From Flaccisagitta enflata (lineage: Eukaryota; Chaetognatha; Sagittoidea; Aphragmophora): DNA of 64,000 nt. The notes beneath the pieces were generated by a model. That model made no database searches, was not told the origin of the DNA, and was given only the letters and a program-made list of their open reading frames with translations. A program made the translations under genes and the position numbers. The stretch lies in the NCBI GenBank assembly GCA_965153355.1, contig OZ231127.1, forward strand, positions 14,694,001 to 14,758,000, written 5' to 3'. Positions 23,280-34,874 of the stretch are shown here, one piece after another (within the stretch, counting starts at the first letter, position 1; each line of letters starts with the position of its first letter).

Positions 23280-23500
23280 TACCCCCCCTCAAATCCCAGT
23301 CGCAAGGCCCAAATTCCAGTCTCGAGGCTCAAATCCCAGTCGCGAGGCCTAAATCCAAGCCTCAAGGCTCGAATCCTAGCCTGAAGGCCCAATTCCTAGC
23401 CTGGAGGCCCAGATTCCAGCCTTGAAGCCAAAATCTCAGCCTCGAGGTCCAAATCCCAGCCTCAAGGCCTAGGTCCCAGTTTTTAGGGCCAAATCTCATC
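23280..23500. repeat. Degenerate minisatellite, ~21-bp unit
   Basis: About eleven copies of a unit like AGCCTCAAGGCCCAAATCCC. Short frames of repeated residues here are a by-product. Confidence 0.8.
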
Positions 23501-23514
23501 TAATGCTTTTGCGA

Positions 23515-24575
23515 CTATTACACCAAGAATCATCCCTCTCAGATCCAAAATTGGCTGTCTTTAATCCAAAATCAGCCTTAAATCAGTCCTCTATGGCCCA
23601 AAATCACCCCTCTAAGACCATAAATCAACCCTCTCAGGCTTGTATTCAGCCCTCTCTGGCCTGAAATAGGCCCTATCATAGGGCCCCTATGAGGCCTCAA
23701 ATTTGCCCTCTCAAACCTAAAATCTGACCTCTCAGATCCAAAATTGGCTCTCTATGATCCAAAATCAGCCTTCTTTGGCCTAAAATCAGCCCTCTTTGGC
23801 TCAAAATCAGCTCTCAAAGACCATAACCTTGGGGACATGAAAAATGGCGGATTTTGGAAAACTAATTCTATCTACCTTGAGTTGAGAAAAACTATAAAAA
23901 ATCGGTGACCAATTTGAAGCCCTGTGAAAGATCTTTCAAATGAGACGTTGCTGGTTGTCCTAGCTTTTTTCGTTTAGAAATGGCATTGGGATGAAAACAG
24001 GTTGTCTGGAATTTGAGAATTCACTATAGGATTTGTATGTTTTTGTTTGTTGAAACATAGAAACTAAACGCATTGAGTAAGAAATTCGTTTTTGGCGCCA
24101 TTTTGAAGAAAATTCGAAGCTCTTTAATTTGCTCATGGATATCAAGTAGCTGTGGCAATTCTGAATTGCATTATCAAGAAAAACGTTGAGACAAAAATTG
24201 CTAATTGAAAAGACAATATATGCCCTTTTTCCAATCGGTGATATTTTTCTTCAAACCTATGCCATTTCTAAACGAATAAAGCTACAGATACCAGACACGA
24301 CTCAAATGAAAGATCTTTCGAAGGGCTTTACAGGCATCACCAATTCTAATCCATTTTTCTTACGTTATATCGCGTCATGGTTCAAAAGAAAGGTTTCAAA
24401 AATCCGCCATTTTTTTGTCCCCAAGGTTAAATCAACCCTCCCCGGCATCATAGGGCCTATTTCAGGCCAAAGAGGGCTGATTGCAAGCCTGGGAGGGTTG
24501 ATTTATGATCTTTGAGAGCTAATTTTGAGCCAAAGAGAGCTAATTTTAGCCTAAAAGCGGACCTCTCAGGACAGA
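23515..24575. repeat. 1-kb imperfect palindrome with AATCAGCCCTCT repeats
   Basis: The inner arms are 23,832-23,991 and 24,255-24,426 inverted (both contain CCTTGGGGACA, ATGGCGGATTTT, GAAAGATCTTTCA and CGTTTAGAAATGGCAT). The outer arms consist of a degenerate ~23-bp unit (AAAATCAGCCCTCTTTGGCC) on the left and its complement on the right. The outer right arm matches 23,560-23,700 and lacks the copies between there and 23,832. Confidence 0.8.
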
Positions 24576-25855
24576 TGGACGTAGGAAAATTAACCCCTGT
24601 GTCCCACAGGACAATCGGCCCTTTGGGGCCCCTGCCCTACTCTCACTCCACTTCTTCAGCTGATCACTCCAAGCAGGGCATCGGGTACCGCTGACCACGT
24701 GCAATCCTTGGATGACTTGTTTCCCCCTTACAATTTTCATTGATTTATTAATTGGATGATAGTATCTAAAAGTATCTATAAATATCCAGAGGCACGATTG
24801 AATATGCATTTAGATGTCAGCCTTTTCTGTTCTCCAGGCTAGGGCTTAGGCATCGAGTGGCTGATTCATGGGGGGGCTGGAGGGGTTGTGGTGGGGGGGG
24901 GGGGAGTTGCATGCCCCTACCCACCCGTCTGCGGCGGCCCCGCGTAACAAGTTACCCTTTTCCATGCCACAATCGTGGTGTCATCTCATAAAGAAATCGA
25001 TAACCGCACTGAAACAGTCGCTGTTGTTCCATTCAGCCTCTGGTAGAATGCACGTGCACACGTGATTATTGCACTTTGCACATGAAAGAAAAAGACCAGA
25101 ATGAAATGCAGCCGTGTGGTATCCTTTCAATTGCGTTCCGATCTGATGAGTCCGAAGGAAACGAATCGTGACATCCTGCTCGATTCTCATCTGTTGTTCG
25201 TGATGAAAACCGCGCAATACGGAAATAGTCGCAACTCACATAACTTATGCCTGAAATGGACAAATCTGTGACAGCCTGAGCTGACTTGGTACAAAATCGG
25301 CTGAGACAAATATTCTTCTAACTCAATTGCAAGCGATCTTTTCTTCCTCCATTTCATGGCTTTAAAAGGGTTGTCATGTCTGTCATGATATTGCAATTGG
25401 GTGTCGTTGAAAGTGTCCTTTTCGTTGCCGCGATTTGTTTGTCACGTTCCTTCTCAAATCAGCATCATTCTGTTGAGAGGTTTCGAAACCTGAGATTGTT
25501 ATCCATATTTCCGACCAAATTAAAACAAGGACGGATACGCGGCCAGGGCCGCTCACTGGGGATAACACCCGTCACAGATTGACGGGGCCACAAAATATTG
25601 ACAAGCGTTCAAAAAATTGGGAAAAATTCATCAATTTCAATTTCTTTTCAAAACCTAAAGAAAGAAAAAAAACTTTCAAACACTTTTCAAGGAGCCTAAA
25701 TAACCACAAAAGAAAAACTTCAATGGACTTCAATGGACACGCGCCAGGCACTATCACAGGATCATGAGACTCTCCACCTGCATTGTACATTTATTGATAC
25801 AATTGTGCCACCGGACAGGGCTCATGAGTCATGTCATGCCTTGTAACGCTGTTTG
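24576..25855. other. Mostly unique noncoding sequence
   Basis: A fragment of the GTCC-element 3' part (CATGCCCCTACCCACCCGTC) lies near 24,910. A minus-strand open stretch at 24,981-25,217 (GFHHEQQMRIEQDVTIRFLR) looks somewhat protein-like, but I found no convincing splice sites or family. Confidence 0.35.
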
Positions 25856-25859
25856 TACT

Positions 25860-26290
25860 GCGTTGTCAACCATAATTGCGTGGTGACGATGCCCCAGTGA
25901 AATAAATTGCGTTATTTCATGGCAGCCCATGCCACGTGGGTTGGGGTCTCTTTGCATTGATGGCAACTGACAATCGCGTTACTTCAGCCTCAAGAAAGGG
26001 TTACTCTTCATTGAGAGCAACCGACAACTCGCTTCATCATAAGAAAGCCCAGGCCACGTGGCAAAGTGCGACTCTTCATTAAGGAGGGCAAGTTCATCGA
26101 GAGCTACCAATAACTTGCGTTATTTCAGGTAAGCCTGTGCCACATGGCTTCGGGTCCCTCTTCGTGAAGAGCAACTAGCTACCAACATATCGTAGTATTT
26201 CAGGAAAGTCCATGCCAAATCTTCAGCATGAGCAACCAACAACTTGCACTATTCATCGGGAGCAACCAACAACTTCAACGGCTACCGGCA
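25860..26290. repeat. Degenerate minisatellite, ~85-bp unit
   Basis: Four to five diverged copies built from 'AACTTGCGTTATTTCAGG', 'AAGCCCATGCCACGTGGC', a GGGTCTCTTC-like part and 'GAGAGCAACC'. Confidence 0.65.
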
Positions 26291-26329
26291 AGTTAAGTTG
26301 CCAGTGGCAACTGACAACTGGCAACGGTG

Positions 26330-26770
26330 ACAATTTGCGATAAAAACAACATCTCACGCCAACAACAACCACGACTCGCACCAACGACAGCGAAAAATGG
26401 CGACAAAAACAACGACAGGAGTCTTACACAAACATGATCCGGAGGCATGGCCCAATGTGGTGGATCGCATGGCCTCTCTGAAAATCAGATGCCGATTCAT
26501 GCTCATCAAGCACGGGTAGGCTCTCCCGGTTAACAACAACAACAACGACAGCTCTTAGTCTTACGCGCCAACAACAATGAAAAATTGCGACAATGACCTG
26601 ACCACTCACAACGATGACTACGGCAATTTGCGCCAACAACAATGACAAATTGCGCCAACAACAACAGCGATGACTCGCACCAACTAAAATGACAAATTGC
26701 GCTATCAATAATGACAACTCGCGCCAACAAAAACGGCGACTCGCGCCAACAACAACAACTCGCGCCCCGC
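26330..26770. repeat. Degenerate CGCCAACAACAA repeat
   Basis: Many imperfect copies of ACTCGCGCCAACAACAACG-like units, with one 130-bp unrelated insert (26,410-26,530). Confidence 0.65.
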
Positions 26771-26900
26771 TGATCTTGTTGACGTTTTATTACCGTCAAC
26801 GGCTCCGTTTATTGTTTATTGCGTTCCACGCTTATTCAATTCACAGCTTGAAAGTTTCATCCCATCATTTTCTACAAACATGTGCGCGAAACATTTATTT

Positions 26901-26968
26901 GTTCATTCATTCATTCATTCATTCATTCATTCATTCATTCATTCATTCATTCATTCATTCATTCATTC

Positions 26969-27015
<47 letters not shown>

Positions 27016-27173
27016 CATTCATTTATTCATTCATTCATTCACTCATTCATTCATTCATAAAATCGATCAATCAATCAATCATTCATTCTTTCATTCATTC
27101 ATTCATTCATTCATTCATTCATTCATTCATTCCTTCATTCATTCATTCATTCATTCATTCATTCATTCATTCA
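26901..27173. repeat. (ATTC)n microsatellite with phase flips to (AATC)n
   Basis: Blocks of ATTC alternate with blocks of AATC (26,971-27,012 and 27,062-27,080), so the tract changes motif twice and returns. Confidence 0.93.
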
Positions 27174-27204
27174 TAGATATATAAGAAAATTATTCTTTTA
27201 TCAC

Positions 27205-27408
27205 CTCAAACCGTCGCTTTTCCATGGTGAAGTGATTCTTGTACGAGTTTCCAATATTAGCCTTGTCAGAGAAAGGCGTGGCAATTCGCATCATCGTCGT
27301 CGTCGTCGTCGTCGTCGTTTCCTGGGCGGCGGCTGGGGCGGCTACGGAGGAAGAGGGATCCTGTCTCCGCCGCGACTTGTCCGTTCGCGGTCGCCACGAA
27401 CGAGTCAA
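27205..27408 (-). CDS. Candidate upstream exon of the minus-strand gene (weak)
   Basis: On the coding strand the open frame reads RIATPFSDKANIGNSYKNHF and TMEKRRFE up to GAG|GTGATA in phase 0, which would fit the phase-0 start of the exon at 22258-22579. The upstream half is problematic. A (GAC)n run gives poly-Thr in this frame, while the better acceptor (CTTTCGTGTTTCAG, exon start 27432) opens a different frame reading VRLDLTPVDSFVATANGQVA that meets a stop after the GAC run. Either a weaker CAG just before 27408 is used, or the GAC tract carries a length change that shifts the frame. The donor is also non-consensus beyond GT. The C-terminal 30 residues look like real protein; the family is unknown. 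Confidence 0.35.
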
Positions 27409-27486
27409 CTGGGGTCAAATCGAGTCTCACGTCTGAAACACGAAAGGAGGCGGTTGTTGTTGGGGAATTCTAGGGCCTGTTTCACA

Positions 27487-28282
27487 GGAAAAACCTCAGA
27501 ACACTCGTTGCGTAGGTAAAGCTCAAATTGTCTTAACTTTACTAAGATTAGATTTTTTGTTTCAAAATCGTTTTTTTTTTCCTTCCTGACTGAGAAAATA
27601 ATGTCACGCCACAGTCGGGTGTGTCAATATGCAAAAGGTCTTCTGATCAAATCATCATCATCAGAGAGTATGAAGTCAGTAATTACAAAACACTTACTGT
27701 TTTTATTTTTTTCAATTTCAGTCATCTTCCGTTTTTTTAGCGCATGTAAAGATTGTCAAAAATATATGTACTTGTGGCGAGTATACCTAGTTTTGTTGAA
27801 AATGAGACTGATATATCATTAAGAAAATCATATTTTTTCTATTACTAAGTCTTTTTATATAAAAGCAGAAGATATTCACTATTTTTTCACAGTATAAGGA
27901 ATAGGAAAACCAATGGGTTTTGATTTTTTTCCTTATCATCGATAATCCAGGTGCAAAACCAGCTGCACTACAATATACAAATTAGGGGCTAAATAGGGAT
28001 TTAGAAAAAAACGGAAGATGAATGAAATTTGAAAAAAGAAAAACGGTAAGTGTCTTAGAATTAATATCTCAACACTCTTCGATGATGATGATTTGATCAA
28101 AAAACCTTTTGCATATTGACACACCCGAACGCCACAGGCTAAAAAGAGAAAAAATGATCAGCTGGAATACTATTAGATTACCCATTCAGGTAAGTATTTT
28201 AAATATTTCAAAGCCAGGACTGGAAACAACAAAAAGTAAATAAAGCGATTAAAAGAATGAGGTTCATAATCTGAGATGCTAT
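27487..28282. repeat. Paralogous segment P2
   Basis: Second copy of the segment at 20880-21333: same AACCTCAGAACACTCGTTGC start, same GACTGGAAA...AAAGTAAATAAAG middle, same ATAATCTGAGATG end. It contains the MITE at 27615-28128. Confidence 0.85.
27615..28128. mobile_element. 514-bp MITE with 9-bp target duplication (Mutator-like), copy 3
   Basis: Inverted ends TCGGGTGTGTCAATATGC and complement. The 9-bp direct repeat ACGCCACAG is at 27606-27614 and 28129-28137. The paralogous empty site ATGCCTCAG at 21180 has one copy. The right half (ACGGAAGATGAA, GAAAAACGGTAAG) is shared with copies 1 and 2, but the outermost bases differ, so it is a second subfamily. Confidence 0.9.
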
Positions 28283-28309
28283 CTGAGATACAATCGACTT
28301 TTGAAACCC

Positions 28310-28540
28310 AAAGGGTCACTTGGTCGCTCGCTACGTTCGTTCGCGCGCACCGCTTACTGTACGCTTACTCGCTCCACAGCGCTCTGCTACGCTATGCTCA
28401 CTCCACTACACTCCGCTCACTCCGTTTATTCGCTCTTTTCACCTGGGATGGTTAAAATTCAAGAATATGTGTTCACGCTGTTAACGCGATACAAGGGAAA
28501 GATCGCGTTTGTTGTTGTCACTCGAAACACACCCTTACCA
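28310..28540. mobile_element. Fragment related to the GGGCGTGTTTCT elements
   Basis: GGTCGCTCGCTACGTTCG-type text and a right end (minus strand GGGTGTGTTTCGAGTGAC) resemble 53656 in reverse. The left end is unclear; GGGCCTGTTTCACAG at 27469 may be its partner, in which case P2 lies inside it. Confidence 0.4.
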
Positions 28541-28705
28541 GACACGATGGCGTGGTCGTTGTTGCGTTCGACGATCTGGTCACTTGTGTCAATAGTGCGG
28601 TCGCTTACGTCGTCGTTGTCGTTTACGTTGTCGTCGTCGTCGTAGTCGTCGTCGTCTTCTTTGTCGTCGTCGTTGTCGTCGTCGTTGTCGTTGAGGGAAG
28701 AGGCG

Positions 28706-28984
28706 TTAATGACAGAATATAGAATTGACGGCGGTGAGAAGGTCGTTCAAAGACGCCGCGGGGTCGAAATTTGAATTGGGTAACGACAACGAAGAAGAAG
28801 AAGAAGAAGAAGAAGAAGAAGAAGAAGAAGAAGAAGAAGAAGAAGAAGAAGAAGAAGAAGAAGAAGAAGAAGAAGAAGAAGAAGAAGAAGAAGAAGAAGA
28901 AGAAGAAGAAGAAGAAGAATGAGGAGAAGAAGAAGAAGAAGAAGAAGAAGAAGAAGAAGAAGAAGAAGAAGAAGAAGCAGTCAA
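28706..28984 (-). CDS. Candidate poly-Ser exon ending in a stop (weak)
   Basis: After a long pyrimidine tract and CGGTTTATTCCCAG, the coding strand is open for 92 codons to TAA: LTA, then about 60 Ser from a TTC-type trinucleotide run interrupted by PH, then LSLPNSNFDPAASLNDLLTA and VNSIFCH. The last 25 residues look like a genuine amphipathic helix and are of normal composition. The plus-strand reading of the same DNA (TAVRRSFKDAAGSKFELGND then poly-Glu) is also plausible, so the coding strand is not settled. If minus, it would be the end of a gene upstream of the 27-kb exon rather than part of it, because of the stop. Confidence 0.28.
   Translation of the reverse strand: MTASSSSSSSSSSSSSSSSSPHSSSSSSSSSSSSSSSSSSSSSSSSSSSSSSSSSSSSSSSSSSSLSLPNSNFDPAASLNDLLTAVNSIFCH
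28788..28978. repeat. (GAA)n microsatellite
   Basis: About 62 GAA units with a single GAATGAGGA interruption. Confidence 0.96.
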
Positions 28985-29177
28985 CTGGGAATAAACCGAG
29001 TTCACAAGAACGAGAAAAAGAAAGCCAAGAGGGAGGGAAGACAAAAAAAAATTTGAATTCGAAAGACGAACGAAAAATCAGTTGAAAGTTTTTTTTCCAC
29101 TCGCTTTTTTTCTGGGCAACGAGGATGGAGACCGGAAGAGATTGTATCATTGATCAAGACGGGAAAAAGAGAGACTG

Positions 29178-29324
29178 AAGAAGAAGAAGAAGAAGAAGAA
29201 GAAGAAGAAGAAGAAGAAGAAGAAGAAGAAGAAGAAGAAGAAGAAGAAGAAGAAGAAGAAGAAGAAGAAGAAGAAGAAGAAGAAGAAGAAGAAGAAGAAG
29301 AAGAAGAAGAAGAAGAAGAAGAAG
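29178..29324. repeat. (GAA)n microsatellite
   Basis: Perfect run of about 49 units. Confidence 0.97.
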
Positions 29325-29476
29325 GATAAGAATGATTAAAAAACGAATGTAAGGAAGAAGAATACTGAGAATAAGAAACGTAAATCGTTGGAGATAAAGG
29401 AAAAAGGAGAATATAACGAAGACGTCTTGTTTGAGGCGACAAGCGGCAAGATTGAGAACGATAAAAAAAAGATGAA

Positions 29477-29760
29477 TTGGCGCTGATTTGGCTTCTATTC
29501 CTTCCGCTTCCTCGTCGTGAAAGCGAAGATGATGAAGGCGGCGGCGGTGGCGGCGGCGGCGACAGCGAAAGAGCCGCCGGAAGTGAATATGAAGGTGACG
29601 TAACAGAAGAGGAGGAAGAAGAAGGAGGAGAGGAAGAAGAAGAAGAAGAAGAAGAAGAAGAAGAAGAAGAAGAAGAAGAAGAAGAAGAAGAAGAAGAAGA
29701 AGAAGAAGAAGAAGATGATGGCGAAATAATAGAGTTTAGGTTACCGACGGCGGAAATACA
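29477..29760. other. GC-rich coding-like segment, strand unresolved
   Basis: The segment flanks a GAA run and reads well in two ways. On the minus strand it gives VTSPSYSLPAALSLSPPPPP and then SSSSLSRRGSGRNRSQ, like the Ser-rich gene downstream. On the plus strand it gives RRESEDDEGGGG, SERAAGSEYEGDVTEEEE and, after poly-Glu, DDGEIIEFRLPTAEIHSKGI. No splice sites decide between them. One of the two is probably exon; I cannot say which. Confidence 0.35.
29633..29714. repeat. (GAA)n microsatellite
   Basis: About 27 units inside the coding-like segment. Confidence 0.95.
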
Positions 29761-29939
29761 TTCAAAGGGAATAGAGAAATTTGGAGAAAACACGTTGCGT
29801 GTGCTGAGTGTCAGAGAAGCAATACGGGGAGGAAAAGATGTTTGGAGAGAATGAAAGGATGATTTCGGTGTTTTCCGTCTGTCGGAGAAGTTTTTCACCA
29901 CATGTGAGCAAAAATCGGATAGCTGTAAATACCAACAGT

Positions 29940-30210
<271 letters not shown>

Positions 30211-30319
30211 AATGGAGGAAAATCGAACTCTTTTCGAAAATCGTTTTTCAGATTTCAGAAGCGCTTTACTGAAAGTCCTTCAGAGTGAATAATAACAGAT
30301 TTGTTTTGAGAATGAGTTT

Positions 30320-30713
30320 TTATCTCCATTTCAGCTTCGACGTCGACGTCGTCGACGACGATCGTCGCTAAGAGAGGAGGCGCCCTCCCCCTCCTCTTCC
30401 TCCTCCTATTCCCTACCCCTCCTCTTCCTCCTCTTCCTCCACTTATTTTTCTTTTTCTTTTTTTCTTTTCTTGACTTCGTACTTCATGTAATCTGATTCT
30501 CTTTCCTTTTTTCTCTTTTCTTCTCTTTTTCTTTTTTCTTTTCTTTTTCCTCTTTTTTCTTTTCTCTCTTTCTCTCTCTCTTTCTCTCTTTTGCTCTTTC
30601 TTTCTTTCTTTCTCTCTCTCTTTTTGTCTCCGTTGACAGTTTCGCGTCTCTCGCTTCTTTTTCGTCTTTTTACTCTGAATTGCGAGCGCGCGTCAACGAC
30701 AGCGCGCGGAAAC
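30320..30713. other. CT-rich noncoding sequence
   Basis: It begins with a CGACGTCGACGTCGTCGACG palindromic stretch (30,339), then long pyrimidine-rich CCTCCTCTTCC and TTTTCTTTTC text. GCGAGCGCGCGTCAACGACA and GCGCGCGG occur just before the next MITE. No gene is supported. Confidence 0.5.
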
Positions 30714-30715
30714 TA

Positions 30716-31322
30716 CTATCTTCGCCAAAAGAAACGCGACACCTTCTATCTACAATATCTTAGCTTCTAGGAAAGTTAGATACTTTTTCAAAAAAAATAA
30801 ATTAATTTTCTTCAAAAGATCTACAAAATGAGTCCAATCTGGTAACTGTATCTTAAAGCGTTTAGAAATGGCAAGCAGAAGAAGGAAAATAGTCATATTC
30901 AGAATTGATAAAAGATTGTGAGAAAAAAAAATAAAAATTGATATAACTTTAATTTTTGTTATCTTAGCTTCTGGAGAAGCTAGATACTTTTTCCAAAAAA
31001 GCAAATTGATCTACATCAAAAAATCTCGAAGGTGGGCTCAATCTGGATTCTGTAGTTCAAGCCGTTTAGAAATGGCAAGCAAAAGAGTAAACCTTTATCA
31101 AAAATCATTGGCTTGCAAAAACTGTGGACAAATGAGAAGAGGTTATCACCCCTGTTGATAAAGAAATGCGATATAAATTGCATTTTAGATCCACAGTCTT
31201 GTGTATTTTTTATAAGAATAACTTACTTGACCTCCAAACTCTCTCAGTTACTGAATTTTGTCAGAGTATGGTCAATAAATCATATCTTTGCTAGGGTGTC
31301 GCGTTTCTTTTGGCGAAGATAG
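30716..31322. mobile_element. 607-bp MITE with perfect ~28-bp inverted ends
   Basis: The left end CTATCTTCGCCAAAAGAAAC continues GCGACACC; the right end is the exact complement. TA is at 30714-30715 and 31323-31324. Inside, ATCTTAGCTTCT..AAGTTAGATACTTTTTC and CGTTTAGAAATGGCAAGC each occur twice, so the interior is partly a duplicated unit. Confidence 0.85.
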
Positions 31323-31469
31323 TAGCAAATAAGAGAAAAAAAGGAAAAAAAAAAGAAGAAAAAAAAAGACGAAAAAAAGGGAACAACAACGCGCAAGAGT
31401 TGCCGAGTCGCGATGAAAGGTGGCGCTTTCTCTTCTTTGCTCGTTTTCGCGTGCTATCTTTCAATTCTT

Positions 31470-32150
<681 letters not shown>

Positions 32151-32199
32151 CTTTCTTCTCTTTCTCGCCTTCTTTCTCCCATACGTTCTTTCACTCCAT

Positions 32200-32525
<326 letters not shown>

Positions 32526-32696
32526 CTCGCTCTTCCATGCCACGAACGGTGGTTGCCATTTTTTCACGTGTTTTTCCTGGCGCCACACAATAGCGCGTCA
32601 CAAAAAAGGCCAAGGAAATCACCGGTTTCGAGGACGAGGCAGCACTCGAGTTATTGGAAAAAATGCTCAGTGGTCCTTGTCTACAATTGAGACTAA

Positions 32697-32780
32697 TCCG
32701 CGGGGGTGGGGGTAGGGGGGGGGGGTGTTGCGGTGAGGGGGGTGGGGGCTGAGGGGGTGTTGACAGTGAAGGGGGGGGTG
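32697..32780. other. G-rich block before the 80-bp minisatellite
   Basis: Runs of 4-12 G (GGGGGTGGGGGTAGGGG...) could form G-quadruplexes on the plus strand. 'GGGGGTGTTGACAGTGAAGG' here resembles 'GGGGGATGTTGACGGTGAGG' after the array at 34,433, so the array sits inside this motif. Confidence 0.6.
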
Positions 32781-34428
32781 ACAGTCAGGTGAAATAAACT
32801 TCGTCGAGTGGCCTAAACAAGCACTGTGTAGGTGATTTGGGTGGATTTAGGGGGTCGGTGACAGTCAGGTGAAATAAACTTCGTCGAGTGACCTAAACAA
32901 GCACTGTGTAGGTGATTTGGGTGGATTTAGGGGGTCGGTGACAGTCCGGTGAAATAAACTTCGTCGAGTGGCCTAAACAAGCACTGTGTAGGTGATTTGG
33001 GTGGATTTAGTGGGTTGGTGACAGTCAGGTGAAATAAACTTCGTCGAGTGGCCTAAACAAGCACTGTGTAGGTGATTTGGGTGGATTTAGGGGGTTGGTG
33101 ACAGTCAGGTGAAATAAACTTTGTCAAGTGCCCTAAACAAGCACTGTGTAGGTGATTTGGGTGGATTTAGGGGGTCGGTGACAGTCTGGTGAAATAAACT
33201 TCGTCGAGTGGCTTAAACAAGCACTGTGTAGGTGATTTGGGTGGATTTAGGGGGTCGGTGACAGTCAGGTGAAATAAACTTCGTCGAGTGGCCTAAACAA
33301 GCACTGTGTAGGTGATTTGGGTGGATTTAGGGGGTCGGTGACAGTCAGGTGAAATAAACTTCGTCGAGTGGCCTAAACAAGCACTGTGTAGGTGATTTGG
33401 GTGGATTTAGGGGGTCGGTGACAGTCAGGTGAAATAAACTTCGTCGAGTGGCCTAAACAAGCACTGTGTATGTGATTTGGGTGGATTTAGGGGGTCGGTG
33501 ACAGTCAGGTGAAATAAACTTCGTCGAGTGGCCTAAACAAGCACTGTGTAGGTGATTTGGGTGGATTTAGGGGGTCGGTGACAGTCAGGTGAAATAAACT
33601 TCGTCGAGTGGCCTAAACAAGCACTGTGTAGGTGATTTGGGTGGATTTAGGGGGTCGGTGACAGTCAGGTGAAATAAACTTCGTCGAGTGGCCTAAACAA
33701 GCACTGTGTAGGTGATTTGGGTGGATTTAGGGGGTCGGTGACAGTCAGGTGAAATAAACTGCGTCGAGTGGCCTAAACAAGCACTGTGTAAGTGATTTGG
33801 GTGGATTTAGGGGGTCGGTGGCAGTCAGGTGAATTAAACTTCGTCGAGTGGCCTAAACAAGCACTGTGTAGGTGATTTGGGTGGATTTAGGGGGTCGGTG
33901 ACAGTCAGGTGAAATAAACTTCGTCGAGTGGCCTAAACAAGCACTGTGTAGGTGATTTGGGTGGATTTAGGGGGTCGGTGACAGTCAGGTGAAATAAACT
34001 TCGTCGAGTGGCCTAAAAAAGCACTGTGTAGGTGATTTGGGTGGATTTAGGGGGTCGGTGACAGTCAGGTGAAATAAACTTCGTCGAGTGGCCTAAACAA
34101 ACACTGTGTAGGTGATTTGGGTGGATTCAGGGGGTCGGTGACAGTCAGGTGAAATAAACTGCGTCGAGTGGCCTAAACAAGCACTGTGTAAGTGATTTGG
34201 GTGGATTTAGGGGGTTGGTGACAGTCAGGTAAAATAAACTGCATCGATTGGCCTAAACAAGCACTGTGTATGTGATTTGGGTGGATTTAGGGGGTCGGTG
34301 ACAGTCAGGTGAAATAAACTTCGTTGAGTGGCCTAAACAAGCACTGTGTAGGTGATTTGGGTGGATTTAGGGGGTCGGTGACAGTCAGGTGAAATAAACT
34401 TCGTCGAGTGGCCTAAACAAGCACTGTG
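32781..34428. repeat. 80-bp minisatellite, 20 full copies plus 48 bp
   Basis: Every copy starts ACAGTCAGGTGAAATAAACT and all starts are exactly 80 bp apart from 32,781 to 34,381; there are no indels. A typical copy has 0-3 substitutions. Two copies (33,741 and 34,141) share the same pair of variants, pointing to a local block duplication. On the plus strand nearly every unit contains AATAAA followed about 30 nt later by the GT-rich TGTGTAGGTGATTTGGGTGG. It has no spacers and is not a CRISPR. Confidence 0.97.
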
Positions 34429-34610
34429 GGTGGGGGATGTTGACGGTGAGGGGGCTGGCATGCATAGCGCACGATATTAAATTATAGAGACAAACGACAA
34501 CGCCAATGACAACGACAACGACAACGAGAACGACAACGACAACGACAATGACAACAAGCACGACATTGTTCATCGATGATTGCGTCAAATATGTGGGGCT
34601 GCTAGATGCC

Positions 34611-34612
34611 GA

Positions 34613-34709
<97 letters not shown>
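34611..34709. repeat. (CAA)n microsatellite
   Basis: About 32 units, preceded by degenerate ACGACAACGACAA from 34,495. Confidence 0.96.
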
Positions 34710-34710
<1 letters not shown>

Positions 34711-34818
34711 TGGCCATGAAAAACGATGTTAAGGTCTTGAAAAGATTCAAATCGCTGAGTTTTTAAGCACGATGGCGCCACATGAATTTGCCCAAATTTC
34801 CTACAAAAGTCTAAAGAG

Positions 34819-34819
34819 T

Positions 34820-34873
<54 letters not shown>
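34819..34873. repeat. (TG)n tract at the left edge of the direct-repeat block
   Basis: GTGTGTGTTTGTGTGTG, then perfect TG directly up to the 495-bp repeat. Confidence 0.95.

Positions 34874-34874
<1 letters not shown>

Noticed and set aside
32781-34428. Regular repeat array as a CRISPR
   Set aside because: The 80-bp units are contiguous with no unique spacers, and the context is animal nuclear DNA.
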